A DNA stretch of 64,000 bases from Anaerolineaceae bacterium (lineage in GTDB: Bacteria; Chloroflexota; Anaerolineae; Anaerolineales; Anaerolineaceae): contig DUMZ01000015.1 of NCBI GenBank assembly GCA_012839565.1, positions 1 through 64,000 on the forward strand, written 5' to 3'. Made by a program: the position numbers and the translations under genes. The first letter of the stretch is position 1. The number at the start of each line of letters is the position of its first letter. Shown here piece after piece: positions 55,036 through 64,000 of this stretch. The notes under the pieces are model-generated. The model did not search any database. It was not told where the DNA came from and saw only the letters and a program-made list of their open reading frames with translations.

Positions 55036-55046
55036 GGTGATAAGAC

Positions 55047-56354
55047 ATGCGCGCTTTAGACATCATCTCCAAAAAACGTGACAAATTAGAATTATCTAAA
55101 GATGAAATTACATTTTTGATAGATGGATACACGCGCGATGAAATTCCTGATTACCAAATGGCTGCCTGGGCAATGGCAGTCTTACTTAATGGCATGACAC
55201 ACGAAGAGACCGCGCATCTGACGAATGCGATGGCAAACTCTGGCGATGTTCTCAATCTTGCTGAGTTAAATTCAATTATTGTCGATAAACATTCAACTGG
55301 TGGCGTGGGTGATAAAACCACGCTTAGTATTGCCCCGATAGTTGCAGCTTGCGGACTGGCAGTTGGAAAAATGTCAGGTCGTGGACTTGGCTATAGTGGT
55401 GGCACAATTGATAAGTTGGAATCCATTCCTGGATATCAGGCTGAATTATCCACTAAAGAGTTTATTTCTCAACTAAAGGATATAGGTATTGTTTTAGCGG
55501 GTCAAAGTCTTGATTTGGCACCTGCTGATGGAAAGCTTTACGCTTTACGTGATGTCACTGGAACAGTTCCTTCCATTCCCTTGATTGCGTCATCAATAAT
55601 GAGTAAGAAAATTGCTGCGGGTGCTGAGGCGATTGTCTTAGATGTAAAAGTTGGCGAAGGCGCGTTCATGAAGACTTTTGAAGATGCACGTGAGTTAGCT
55701 AAAGTCATGGTAAACATAGGTAAATTGAGTAATAGACGCGTTATTGCCTTGCTTAGTCCCATGGATCAGCCATTGGGTATGGCTGTTGGAAACGCACTTG
55801 AATTGAAAGAAGCCGTTCTCACCTTGCGGGGAAAAGGACCCGAAGATTATCACGAACATTGTTTGAACATAGCATCGTATATGTTATTGCTGGGTAAAAA
55901 AGCAAATTCGTTAGAAGAAGCCAGAATTATGGCACAAAAAAGCATTAACGATGGAACTGCTTTTGAAAAATTTCGTCAGTTTGTTGCTGCACAAGGTGGT
56001 GACCTTGCCTGTATTGATAATCTTGATTTGCTGGCTAAAGCAGAAAACATTTTGGAGATTACCGCGGAAAGTTCCGGTTATATCGCAGAAGTAAACGCCC
56101 AAGACGTTGGTGAAGCCAGTGTTATATTGGGCGGCGGACGGACTAAAAAGGGTGACTTAATCGATCCAGCTGTTGGCGTAATGGTATACGTCAAGATAGG
56201 TGACTATGTAGAAAAAGGACAAAAGGTATTTGATGTCCACTATAACAAAGCCGAACTCGTTCAAAACGCGATTGATAAACTAAAGGAATCTATTAAATTC
56301 AGTGAACAGCCGGTTCAACCACCACCGCCAAATTTAGGTGTGATTGGAATGTGA
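55047..56354 (+). CDS. pdp: Pyrimidine-nucleoside/thymidine phosphorylase
   Basis: 435 residues. Signature SGRGLGYSGGTIDKLESIPGY, phosphate site KHSTGGVGDKTTLS, and the C-terminal barrel-sandwich domain (VGVMVYVKIGDYVEKGQKVF). It cleaves thymidine, uridine or deoxyuridine with phosphate for salvage. Co-transcribed behind jag with an 11-base gap; a strong terminator follows its stop. Confidence 0.94.
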   Translation: MRALDIISKKRDKLELSKDEITFLIDGYTRDEIPDYQMAAWAMAVLLNGMTHEETAHLTNAMANSGDVLNLAELNSIIVDKHSTGGVGDKTTLSIAPIVAACGLAVGKMSGRGLGYSGGTIDKLESIPGYQAELSTKEFISQLKDIGIVLAGQSLDLAPADGKLYALRDVTGTVPSIPLIASSIMSKKIAAGAEAIVLDVKVGEGAFMKTFEDARELAKVMVNIGKLSNRRVIALLSPMDQPLGMAVGNALELKEAVLTLRGKGPEDYHEHCLNIASYMLLLGKKANSLEEARIMAQKSINDGTAFEKFRQFVAAQGGDLACIDNLDLLAKAENILEITAESSGYIAEVNAQDVGEASVILGGGRTKKGDLIDPAVGVMVYVKIGDYVEKGQKVFDVHYNKAELVQNAIDKLKESIKFSEQPVQPPPPNLGVIGM

Positions 56355-56361
56355 AAAACAG

Positions 56362-56382
56362 ACCCGGTTCGCCGGGTTTTTT
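56362..56382 (+). terminator. Terminator with TTCG tetraloop after pdp
   Basis: ACCCGG-TTCG-CCGGGT followed by six T: a compact, perfect rho-independent terminator closing the rpmH-to-pdp operon, eight bases after the pdp stop and 20 bases before the typA start. Confidence 0.93.
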
Positions 56383-56401
56383 ATTTGAAAACAGGGAAAG
56401 T

Positions 56402-58255
56402 ATGTTAAGAGAACGAAAAGATATCAGAAATATAGCTATCATAGCCCATGTTGACCATGGTAAAACAACGCTCGTGGATGCGATGCTAAAACAAGCAAGG
56501 ATTTTTCGTGAAAATCAGCAAGTTGAAGACCGCGTTATGGATTCTAATGAATTGGAACGCGAAAGGGGTATCACAATTTTAGCCAAAAACACGTCTATCG
56601 TTGTGCCAGATCCGCAAAGTGGAGATATGATCCGTATTAATATTGTTGATACACCTGGACATGCTGATTTTGGTGGCGAAGTAGAACGAATTATGAACAT
56701 GGTCGATGGTGCGTTGTTAATTATTGATTCAGTGGAAGGCCCCAAACCACAAACCAGATTCGTTTTGAAGCAAGCTATTGAAAAGAAAATTCCAACAATT
56801 GTGGTTATCAATAAACTCGAAAGGCGTGATGCTGATCCCAAAAACGCGTTGGATAAGACATTTGATTTGTTTGTTGAATTGAATGCTGATAACAATCTCC
56901 TGGATTTCCCTATTGTTTATGCAGATGGTCTACAGGGCAAAGCAGGCTATGATGAACATTTGAATGATAACTTGCAGCCATTGTTTGAAACAATCATAAG
57001 AAGAATTCCTGGACCTATGATTGAAGAAGATACACCATTCCAAATGCTGGTCACTAATCTTGGATATGATGAGTATAGCGGTGTAACAGCAACAGGACGT
57101 ATTCATGCTGGGACTATTAAATCCGGTGAACAAATCTCACGCATTAAACTGGATGGCAGCGTTGAGAAGACCATGGCTAAATATCTGTTTGCTTATATTG
57201 GACTTGAACGCGTTTCCATAAAAGAAGCTAAGGCTGGTGATATCATCACCATTGCTGGTTTGAAAGAAATACAAATTGGCGAAACTTTAACTAACCCTGA
57301 GTATACAGTTGCATTGCCTTCAATTGAAGTACAAAAACCAACAGTTAGAATGAGTTTCGGAGTAAACACATCTCCTTTTGCCGGACGGGAAGGGAAGTAT
57401 TCGACCAGCCGAAAAATCTGGGAACGCTTACAGGAAGAAACCAAGACAAACATTGCTTTGAGGGTTTCGCAGACAGAGCAAAAAGACGTGTTTTCTGTGT
57501 CTGGACGTGGCGAGTTGCATCTTTGCATTCTTATTGAAACAATGCGCAGAGAAGGCTACGAATTTCAGGTTAGTCGACCTGAGGCTATCATCATTACTGA
57601 AGAAGATGGAACAAAAACGGAACCCTTTGAAGAGCTTCATGTTGATGTGAACCCTGATTTCGTTGGTGTTGTTATCGAAAGTCTTGGCAGCCGGCACGGG
57701 CGTATGGAGGAAATGTCAAATAACCCTGATGGAACCGTGCATTTACGTTTTACAATACCCACCCGTGGTTTGCTGGGATATCGCTATCGGTTTTTGAATA
57801 TGACCCACGGACAAGGAATTATGAACAGCTTTTATATCGGCAATTGCCCATTGGAAGGTTCTTTTGAAACGCGTGACAGTGGATCAATTATCGCTATTGA
57901 AGAAGGTGTTACAACAACATACGGTCTAAAAAACGCTGAACAAAGGGGTATCCTGTTTGTTCAGCCAGGTGTTGAAGTATATGAAGGAATGATTGTCGGT
58001 GAAACAGGCCGGCCACAGGATCTGGCAATTAATGTAGTAAAGAAAAAACATCTTACGAACATGCGACAGTCCATTCGCGATATTGACGAAAGACTGAAAG
58101 TTCCCAGAGAAATGAGTTTGGACGAACTCGTTGAATATCTTTCAGAAGATGAACTTTTGGAAGTAACACCGAAAAATTTACGTCTTCGAAAAAGAATTCT
58201 TAATACGCATGACAGACTTCGTTACCAAAAAACGGGTGAAGATAGTGAGCTGTAA
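56402..58255 (+). CDS. typA: Translational GTPase TypA/BipA with altered G4 and G5 motifs
   Basis: 617 residues from ATG 56402 (GGGAAAG upstream); a GTG at 56351 would read through the terminator and is rejected. G1 AHVDHGKTT, G3 VDTPGHADFGGE, elongation-factor-like domains and the TypA C-terminal domain (TRGLLGYRYRFLNMTHG) are intact. The G4 motif is NKLE (56810-56821) instead of NKxD, and the G5 region reads ADGLQG rather than SALNG, so guanine recognition may differ. TypA binds ribosomes under stress and cold and helps 50S assembly. How transcription passes the upstream terminator is unclear; a promoter inside pdp or partial readthrough is likely. Confidence 0.93.
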   Translation: MLRERKDIRNIAIIAHVDHGKTTLVDAMLKQARIFRENQQVEDRVMDSNELERERGITILAKNTSIVVPDPQSGDMIRINIVDTPGHADFGGEVERIMNMVDGALLIIDSVEGPKPQTRFVLKQAIEKKIPTIVVINKLERRDADPKNALDKTFDLFVELNADNNLLDFPIVYADGLQGKAGYDEHLNDNLQPLFETIIRRIPGPMIEEDTPFQMLVTNLGYDEYSGVTATGRIHAGTIKSGEQISRIKLDGSVEKTMAKYLFAYIGLERVSIKEAKAGDIITIAGLKEIQIGETLTNPEYTVALPSIEVQKPTVRMSFGVNTSPFAGREGKYSTSRKIWERLQEETKTNIALRVSQTEQKDVFSVSGRGELHLCILIETMRREGYEFQVSRPEAIIITEEDGTKTEPFEELHVDVNPDFVGVVIESLGSRHGRMEEMSNNPDGTVHLRFTIPTRGLLGYRYRFLNMTHGQGIMNSFYIGNCPLEGSFETRDSGSIIAIEEGVTTTYGLKNAEQRGILFVQPGVEVYEGMIVGETGRPQDLAINVVKKKHLTNMRQSIRDIDERLKVPREMSLDELVEYLSEDELLEVTPKNLRLRKRILNTHDRLRYQKTGEDSEL

Positions 58256-58292
58256 TGGACTCATTTTTGTTACTGTTCCTAAAAACACTAGA

Positions 58293-58321
58293 TTGGCAGT
58301 AAACTGGTGCTTAGTTTATAC
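58293..58321 (+). promoter_or_regulatory. Candidate promoter of the polysaccharide cluster
   Basis: TTGGCA (58293-58298), 17-base spacer, TTATAC (58316-58321); the leader would carry the AGGAAA ribosome site before ATG 58374. A TATATT at 58331-58336 is an alternative -10. Confidence 0.5.
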
Positions 58322-58373
58322 TTCCTAATGGTTATATTCTAACGAACCACCTTGTGGATAGGAAACAAACATC

Positions 58374-60956
58374 ATGTCAAAACTAAAAACAAATGCATTG
58401 ACAGGAAAAAGGTCGTTATTTTTAGCTATAAATGGTCTGACATATTTGGGTATAACTGTATACCAATGGTACTGCTATTTTAGTTTACGTTCATTTTTTG
58501 AAGACCCAAAATCACCTTGGCTGGTGCTTTTCTTTATCCCACTTGTTTTTGGCATAATATATATTCTGTTAGCGGTATTAAATCAAAAGAAAGTAAATGC
58601 TATCCAAAAGTTTCTTGACAGTATTAGTAGAAATCGAAAAGTAATAACAATAATTGTATTCTTTGTTTCAACAGTAACAATATATATCATTAGCCATCTC
58701 GTAAAACTAGATGACGCATTAATAAATGTCGGCATGAGTGGTGTCGGATTGCTTTTATATAGCATGGTTCTGATACTCTTGTTTTTTATATTATTTAAGG
58801 GGGAACGGTCAAGCCGTTTCATCGACAATCGATTTCTTTCAATAACACTTTTGGTTATTGCCATAACTTGGTTAATCATTTCGATCACCAAGTTTGGGCT
58901 TGAACCAGACGTGGCTTATTGGAATGTTGCCGCTGTACCAGTTTTATGGTTCGTCTTAATATTTGTTTTATGTGTCATATTGTTACTCAGCAACCATTTT
59001 GATTGGATAAGCAATAAACTTAGTTGGTTTTCCACTTCTAAAGGTGAAAAACTTCTAGAGATAATCATTATTATTGCAATATGGGCTGTAGCCTCTTTCA
59101 TATGGATAAAAGCCCCATATTCAAACAGCTACTTTTTAACTGCACCACAGGCACCTGACGGACACTATTGGCCAAGCAGTGATGCCAGGCTGATGGATTT
59201 AGGAGGACAATACTTAATCATTGGCGGGAAACTTGAAACGCCATATTTTTCAGAAAAGCCTTTTTATGGACTTTTTCTTGGGATTTTGCATTTTCTATTT
59301 GGACAAAACTACGAAATAATCACGAACGTGCAAATAATTATTCTTGCGCTTTTTCCGGTTTTTATCTATTTATTAGGGAAGGCTTTTTCTAATCGAATTC
59401 TTGGAATAGGACTTGCCATTTTTGCTGTTTCGAAGGAATTGAATGCTATTTTTTCGACTTATAAAATTTCAGTATCTAACTCAAGATTGATGATGACTGA
59501 GTTTCCAACAGCTCTTGTTTTGGTCATACTGGCTTATGTCATGGTTAAATGGTTTAAAAATAAGAGTTCAGACAAGAAATACCCAGTCCTGGCGGGAATT
59601 ATTTTAGGCATAGCCATTTTTACCCGCACGAACAATGTAATTGTTTTATTCGCAGTAATTGCTTTTGTAATTATTGTTATGCGAGAGAACATTAAAATCG
59701 GTTTCAGACAGGTTGGAATCCTTTTGATTGCTGTCTTAATCGTAATTGGTCCGTGGATTATATACAATCAGATAAATTATGGCAGAGATCCTTTAACCTG
59801 GAAAATCCAGGAAGCCATAAAGAACCGGTTTTTTGAATCAAATACCAGAGGTTTCAATGAAATAGACCTTGGCTCAAAAACTGTTCAAGTTGAAATACAA
59901 CCAAGATATCTGGAATCTCATTCAAATCAGAGCATTTCGAGTTTAAATGCTTATGATTTTAACTATCCTGTAAATAGTTTTGTTTTCAATAATTACAATC
60001 AGAATTTTAACGACCAAGCACAGACTGAAAATACTGATTTCTACAAAAGCAAAACTTCAATAGTAGTTGGGCATCTTTTAAATAATCAAATTAAATCGTT
60101 ATTTGTATTACCCTTTCAAATTTATCCTGCCAGACTTACCTACGTTTTAGACCAGGAATATTGGCAAGAACCAGTGACATGGAATGGGAATATGCCTGCT
60201 GAAGGCATTATTGCTTTCGTTGTAAATCTTATTATTTTATCGTTTGGATTGGCTTTTGCATGGCGACATTTTGGATGGACTGGTTTGATACCTTTAATAA
60301 TTCAAGTTTCTTACCATCTATCAAATGCGCTTGTGCGGACATCTGGAAGTCGATATCTCGTTGCGGTTGATTGGGTCGTTTATTTTTATTTCTTGCTTGG
60401 TATATGGTTTTTACTTCAGGCAGTAAACTTAATTCCAAAAGTAAATCCTAATATTCAAAAAGAACAGACTGGTTATAAAAATCAATTTTGGATAGTTCTC
60501 GTTATAGGAGTAGTAATCGGGCTGTTATTGCCGGTATTAAATATAACTTTTCCAGTCAGATATACAAATGAGACGAAAGAACAGGTCTTTGAACGATTGC
60601 CTATAAGCAGGATAGAAGAAGAAACTGAATTTAACTTAGAACATATACAAAGTTATTATGAATCACCAAATTCATTTTTCTTGTATGGGCGAGAACTCTA
60701 TCCGGAACATGGTGAAAACACAGAAATACCAGCCGGATGGGCTGTCACTTTTACCTTATTGACCCCTGATCAACATCAAATCATATTGCCTTTCAATAGA
60801 GAAGTTACTGAATTAATTCCAGCAGGCGAAGATTTTATTGTTTTTGGATGCAAAGACCCTAAAAATGATATGTTAATTGCTCATTTAGGCTACTTTGTTC
60901 AATCGGATCGGTTTATTTTATCGACATCAATCGAAATAGACGAAACATGTGAATAA
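58374..60956 (+). CDS. Large multi-pass membrane protein, glycosyltransferase family 39-like
   Basis: 860 residues. At least 12 hydrophobic segments cover 20-480 and 620-710, and a soluble C-terminal portion of about 130 residues follows. An extracytoplasmic loop with PQAPDGHYWPSSDARL near 260 and the segment LGLILHFLFG-like architecture resemble ArnT/PMT membrane glycosyltransferases, which use polyprenyl-phosphate sugars. I did not locate a firm DE or DD catalytic pair, so family placement is tentative. AT-rich like the rest of this cluster. Adjacent Wzz-like and O-antigen-ligase-like genes support a role in surface glycan or lipid decoration. Confidence 0.62.
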   Translation: MSKLKTNALTGKRSLFLAINGLTYLGITVYQWYCYFSLRSFFEDPKSPWLVLFFIPLVFGIIYILLAVLNQKKVNAIQKFLDSISRNRKVITIIVFFVSTVTIYIISHLVKLDDALINVGMSGVGLLLYSMVLILLFFILFKGERSSRFIDNRFLSITLLVIAITWLIISITKFGLEPDVAYWNVAAVPVLWFVLIFVLCVILLLSNHFDWISNKLSWFSTSKGEKLLEIIIIIAIWAVASFIWIKAPYSNSYFLTAPQAPDGHYWPSSDARLMDLGGQYLIIGGKLETPYFSEKPFYGLFLGILHFLFGQNYEIITNVQIIILALFPVFIYLLGKAFSNRILGIGLAIFAVSKELNAIFSTYKISVSNSRLMMTEFPTALVLVILAYVMVKWFKNKSSDKKYPVLAGIILGIAIFTRTNNVIVLFAVIAFVIIVMRENIKIGFRQVGILLIAVLIVIGPWIIYNQINYGRDPLTWKIQEAIKNRFFESNTRGFNEIDLGSKTVQVEIQPRYLESHSNQSISSLNAYDFNYPVNSFVFNNYNQNFNDQAQTENTDFYKSKTSIVVGHLLNNQIKSLFVLPFQIYPARLTYVLDQEYWQEPVTWNGNMPAEGIIAFVVNLIILSFGLAFAWRHFGWTGLIPLIIQVSYHLSNALVRTSGSRYLVAVDWVVYFYFLLGIWFLLQAVNLIPKVNPNIQKEQTGYKNQFWIVLVIGVVIGLLLPVLNITFPVRYTNETKEQVFERLPISRIEEETEFNLEHIQSYYESPNSFFLYGRELYPEHGENTEIPAGWAVTFTLLTPDQHQIILPFNREVTELIPAGEDFIVFGCKDPKNDMLIAHLGYFVQSDRFILSTSIEIDETCE

Positions 60957-60993
60957 TTCACATGTGGGAAAAATAAATGTATATCATCTAAAA

Positions 60994-61002
60994 TGCTATA
61001 AT
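60994..61002 (+). promoter_or_regulatory. Extended -10 promoter of the Wzz-like gene
   Basis: TGCTATAAT, six bases, ATG at 61009. Predicted start of transcription is the A of ATG. Confidence 0.6.
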
Positions 61003-61008
61003 GGGCTT

Positions 61009-61818
61009 ATGAAATTAGATTACACACAAACAAAACCAAATAAAAAGATAGACATGAACCTGAATTTGTTAAAAAAGGGTAGTCATGACTGGCTGGTGAT
61101 TGTCGTATTTATCATAATAGGTTCACTTATAGGATATGGCATAAGTTTTTTCAAGACACCGCTTTATGAAGCTACAGCGTTGGTAACTACTAATATGCAT
61201 TTAAATCCTGCGGGTCCTGTGAACGAGTTTATGCTAGACGCTCAAATAAACCATATTGGCGATTTATACTTTAATAAAACTGTTGTCCAAAAACTGCTTG
61301 AAACTGAAAACGAAAATGGCCTAAACATAAGTTTTGATGAACTAAAAAACATAGCTAGCGTTGAAAGAAGAATGTTAAGCTCATTAATTAAGGTTCGTCA
61401 TGCTGACCCAGTGATTGCCTCTCAAATTGCGAGCGATTGGGCTGAAATTTTATATAAAACTTTGCAAGATGCATATCCATATGCGGTGAAAGTATCCATC
61501 GCAAAAAATAAACTACTCCTGCTTGAAAAATGTGCAAGTGCCAAACCCTCTGAAAATAACGATTGGAAACAAGTTTGTGAATGGATAAACGAAGACGATA
61601 TAGAACAATCTATTTCAGAAGCAGAAGATATAATTATAAATAACAGCGATAGGACCTTTGGGCTGAGTGATTATTTAAATATCAGTCAATGGCAGCCAGC
61701 TGAAATACCAACTAAACCGATAAGTTATCATCGTGGATCGATGGTCTTTGCGGGTGGTGTTATAGGTTTTATTCTCGCAATGGTATTTTTTGTGCTCAGG
61801 AATAAAAAGCATGATTAA
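61009..61818 (+). CDS. Wzz-like polysaccharide chain-length/co-polymerase protein
   Basis: 269 residues from ATG 61009. Two membrane segments flank an extracytoplasmic domain: WLVIVVFIIIGSLIGYGI near 27 and MVFAGGVIGFILAMVFFVL near 245; the segment after the first reads KTPLYEATALVTT, typical of Wzz/chain-length determinants, and a Pro-rich region (PAEIPTKPISYHRG) precedes the second. No tyrosine kinase domain is present. The message appears leaderless. The stop overlaps the next gene by eight bases. A start at 60949 is possible in frame but lacks a ribosome site and crosses the promoter. Confidence 0.82.
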   Translation: MKLDYTQTKPNKKIDMNLNLLKKGSHDWLVIVVFIIIGSLIGYGISFFKTPLYEATALVTTNMHLNPAGPVNEFMLDAQINHIGDLYFNKTVVQKLLETENENGLNISFDELKNIASVERRMLSSLIKVRHADPVIASQIASDWAEILYKTLQDAYPYAVKVSIAKNKLLLLEKCASAKPSENNDWKQVCEWINEDDIEQSISEAEDIIINNSDRTFGLSDYLNISQWQPAEIPTKPISYHRGSMVFAGGVIGFILAMVFFVLRNKKHD

Positions 61819-63358
61819 AGAGAAATTTGCAAACATTTGCTCCAGAATAAGTTATGTGATGTTTGCCGCAATGTTTTTATTTCTTCCGTTTACTAGTTTT
61901 CCATTAATATCTAAATTGTTTGGTGGGGCGTCTGTCGCACCGCTGTCGGTCTTACCTGCCTTTATTTTGGTGATTCTGCTTGTTTTACCTAATGTAATAA
62001 GACGACAATATTTTTCAATACAATTCAAACCATTATTGTTATTCTTCCTTTTCTCAATACTGAGTACTTTCCTTGTGTTCTTTAGGGACACACCTAGTTT
62101 TCGTGATACCCATTTTTTAAAGAATGCGTTGGAAAGTGTTGTTACACTTTTAATAGGTTTCTCTTTTTATTACCTATGTTCACACTTTTTGACATCTGAG
62201 GAAAAGATTAATAATGTTTTGAAATGGTTGAATATTGGTGCTTTTGTCCTAATTGCATTTTCCTTTCTACAAATTTTGTATATTAGAACGCCGCTTGATG
62301 ATTATCCTGCTTGGTTGAGAAAGCTCACATATTTAATTTCATCTGTAGGGATGGTTTTTCCCAGACGGATAAGCGGTTTGGCTTTTGAACCCAGTTGGTT
62401 AGCCCACCAGCTAAATATCCTCTATTTGCCAGTCTGGTTAGGTTTTAGTTTAAAAAGCTATAGCATTTATAAAACCAGAATTTTAAAAAGAATAACAATT
62501 GAAAATATCCTATTACTCTGCGGAATATTAATGTTATTTTTAAGCTTTTCGAAAATTGGCTGGATTACATTTGGAATTTTAATCGTTTACATCTTAATCA
62601 GAGTAGTGCGTAGCATTTACTATAAAACTGTTCAAAGACTTGAAACTAAACAGAATAAAAAGTTTACAAAAGCGCAAAGTTTCATTTTGAAAATGTTTAC
62701 TTGGTTAATTGTTCTCCTTATTTCGATTATTATGGCAGTCATCGCAGCAAAGGTTATGGCATGGCTGGATCCTAAAAGAGCCGCGGACCTACTAAACTTC
62801 AAAGCATTGAAAGAAAGAGGTTTATATAGCTGGGCTAATCTTCTAAGAATTGCGGAAAGACTAGTCTATTGGACGATAGGATTTAGAACTTTCCAAATTC
62901 ATCCCTGGTTTGGCGTTGGCTTGGGAGCAGTTGGTTATTATTTTGCCAGTACCATCCCGGCTTTTGGCTATAAACTACCTGATTTGGTACATATCTTTAA
63001 TTACGAAAGTTTCATTCCTAATGCAAAAAATATTTGGGCTCGGTTGTTGAGTGAAACCGGCATAATAGGTACAGCTTTCTTTATCTCATGGATCTATCTT
63101 CAATGGAAAGCTTCTGTTGAACTTGATAATAAAAAACACTCTGTTTTTTATCAGACGTTTGGACTTGTTGGAAAATTGGCGGTTATAGCTTTTATTTTTG
63201 AAGGATTTAGCATGGATACATTTGGATTGCCGTATTACTGGGTCGCGTTTGGCTTGGTAGTAGCAGCATGGCGTATCCTAAAGAATACTCAACCTGATGA
63301 GACCAGTGTGGTTGATGAAATTTCTATTGCACAAATGAATGAAGCCGTTATTGATTAG
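61811..63358 (+). CDS. O-antigen ligase/polymerase-like (Wzy/WaaL) membrane protein
   Basis: 515 residues from ATG 61811. About 11-12 membrane segments with the family's long periplasmic loop near 370-420 (FQIHPWFGVGLGAVGYYFAS and a following YESFIPNAKNIWARLLSETG), and ILMLFLSFSKIGW in the middle, typical of the Wzy_C superfamily (the SxSRxG/W-like motif is SFSKIGW). It would polymerise or transfer polysaccharide on an undecaprenyl carrier outside the membrane. It overlaps the Wzz-like gene, as expected for Wzy-Wzz partners. It converges on the prenyl synthase gene with overlapping stops. Confidence 0.78.
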   Translation: MIKEKFANICSRISYVMFAAMFLFLPFTSFPLISKLFGGASVAPLSVLPAFILVILLVLPNVIRRQYFSIQFKPLLLFFLFSILSTFLVFFRDTPSFRDTHFLKNALESVVTLLIGFSFYYLCSHFLTSEEKINNVLKWLNIGAFVLIAFSFLQILYIRTPLDDYPAWLRKLTYLISSVGMVFPRRISGLAFEPSWLAHQLNILYLPVWLGFSLKSYSIYKTRILKRITIENILLLCGILMLFLSFSKIGWITFGILIVYILIRVVRSIYYKTVQRLETKQNKKFTKAQSFILKMFTWLIVLLISIIMAVIAAKVMAWLDPKRAADLLNFKALKERGLYSWANLLRIAERLVYWTIGFRTFQIHPWFGVGLGAVGYYFASTIPAFGYKLPDLVHIFNYESFIPNAKNIWARLLSETGIIGTAFFISWIYLQWKASVELDNKKHSVFYQTFGLVGKLAVIAFIFEGFSMDTFGLPYYWVAFGLVVAAWRILKNTQPDETSVVDEISIAQMNEAVID

Positions 63359-64000
63359 CGTATCATTGTTTCTAAAACTTCGTATAAAGTATAGCGCCAA
63401 GGCGTGTCAACTTTGAAGATATTGTAAAAATCAGAGAGCGCTTTTTCTTTGTATTTTCGGGCTGCAGATAGCGTTCTTTCATGAATGCCAGAATCTGTTA
63501 AATGTCGGGTGATTGCTCTGATTGTTTCATCATTAAGTGGAGTTTTGTTTTTCCAAAGTTCTGTTATTTCTGGCACAGAATTAAGACCTAAAATGATGGG
63601 ATAAGTCTTTTTCTTGGTCATAATGTCGGTACTGGTAGATTTACCTGTGATATTGGAGTTGCCCCAAATTCCCAAATAATCATCCTGGATTTGGAATGCA
63701 ATTCCGATATTAGTGCCGACTGCGCGTAGCAATGATAGTGTTTCGACTGGTACGGTTGAAATTAAACCCGCCATCTCAAAAGCGAGAGAAAACAAGCGCG
63801 ATGTTTTATGACGAATCATTTCAAGATATTGTTCAAGTGAAATAATATCTTCAAGTTCGTAAAGCATATCCAGATATTGACCACGCATGACATCCAGGCC
63901 TGCTACTGTGAAAGCCCGATTAAGTTGAGTTTGTTGATGATCCTCAAAAGTATTGATATCTTGGTTTAATATAGCGAAAGCTGAATAGGCCAAAAAATCA
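63355..64000 (-). CDS. Polyprenyl synthetase (prenyl diphosphate synthase), 5' part outside window
   Basis: Partial: only the C-terminal 215 residues or so are present, and the reading frame runs off the right edge (the apparent TTG start is internal). The second aspartate-rich motif FQIQDDYLGIWG and the following KKKTYPIILGL define the IspA/GGPS-type trans-prenyltransferase; GQYLDMLYELEDI precedes. It condenses isopentenyl diphosphate with an allylic diphosphate. The first DDxxD motif lies beyond the window. Its stop overlaps the O-antigen-ligase-like gene by four bases. Confidence 0.92.
   Translation of the reverse strand, partial: DFLAYSAFAILNQDINTFEDHQQTQLNRAFTVAGLDVMRGQYLDMLYELEDIISLEQYLEMIRHKTSRLFSLAFEMAGLISTVPVETLSLLRAVGTNIGIAFQIQDDYLGIWGNSNITGKSTSTDIMTKKKTYPIILGLNSVPEITELWKNKTPLNDETIRAITRHLTDSGIHERTLSAARKYKEKALSDFYNIFKVDTPWRYTLYEVLETMIR

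Noticed and set aside
56351..56401. Upstream GTG start for typA
   Set aside because: The extension would be encoded by the terminator hairpin; ATG 56402 has a ribosome site and matches the family N-terminus.

Overview
The window reads as a chromosomal segment of a moderately AT-rich bacterium. A member of the Anaerolineae (Chloroflexota) is my best guess. This rests on very long secreted proteins with stacked carboxypeptidase-regulatory-like domains, one ending in a YLPM-type tail, Thr/Pro/Ser-rich linkers on a surface protein, an ADP-forming acyl-CoA synthetase, and frequent start codons placed only 6 to 9 bases after a TATAAT-like box. No rRNA or other phylogenetic marker was compared, so the assignment is inference. 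No insertion sequence, prophage or CRISPR array was seen.

Layout. 1-10.7 kb is a secretome block: a subtilisin-like protease, an AT-rich C39-like peptidase and a 1502-residue surface protein that is a paralogue of the protease's C-terminal half. The two long genes share consensus promoters and long structured leaders. 10.7-16.5 kb (minus strand) holds a threonine-dehydrogenase-like enzyme, an FmdB zinc ribbon, a ketosphinganine-reductase-like SDR, and an MrfA/MrfB-type helicase and exonuclease pair whose helicase carries an extra HNH domain. 16.7-22.4 kb has a secreted nuclease/phosphatase lipoprotein and a sugar ABC importer lacking its ATPase. 22.4-29.2 kb has tmRNA, ligA, tRNA-Arg, a HIT protein, a paired radical SAM module, a DUF503 protein, a FAH-family hydrolase and tRNA-Val. 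29.2-34.3 kb is a three-gene AddAB-like helicase-nuclease system. 34.4-36.6 kb has the acyl-CoA synthetase and tRNA-Thr.

36.7-51.3 kb is mixed: a lipoprotein, a methyltransferase, dinB, gyrB, several unknown membrane proteins, an MBL hydrolase, a beta-helix surface protein, bcp, thpR-rsfS (rsfS apparently starting at CTG), a structured RNA candidate, a lipoprotein and mtaB. 51.4-58.3 kb is rpmH-rnpA-yidD-(PQQ propeller lipoprotein)-yidC-jag-pdp, then typA with altered G4 and G5 motifs. 58.4-63.4 kb is a polysaccharide cluster (glycosyltransferase-like membrane protein, Wzz-like protein, O-antigen-ligase-like protein), followed by a partial prenyl synthase.

Themes. DNA repair is well represented: MrfAB-HNH, the split AddAB-like system, LigA and DinB. 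Membrane and cell-surface biogenesis is the other main theme: YidC, YidD, Jag, a BamB-like protein and the large secreted proteins. The candidates I find most unusual are the HNH-bearing MrfA, the three-gene AddAB-like set and the structured RNA at 49.18-49.35 kb.
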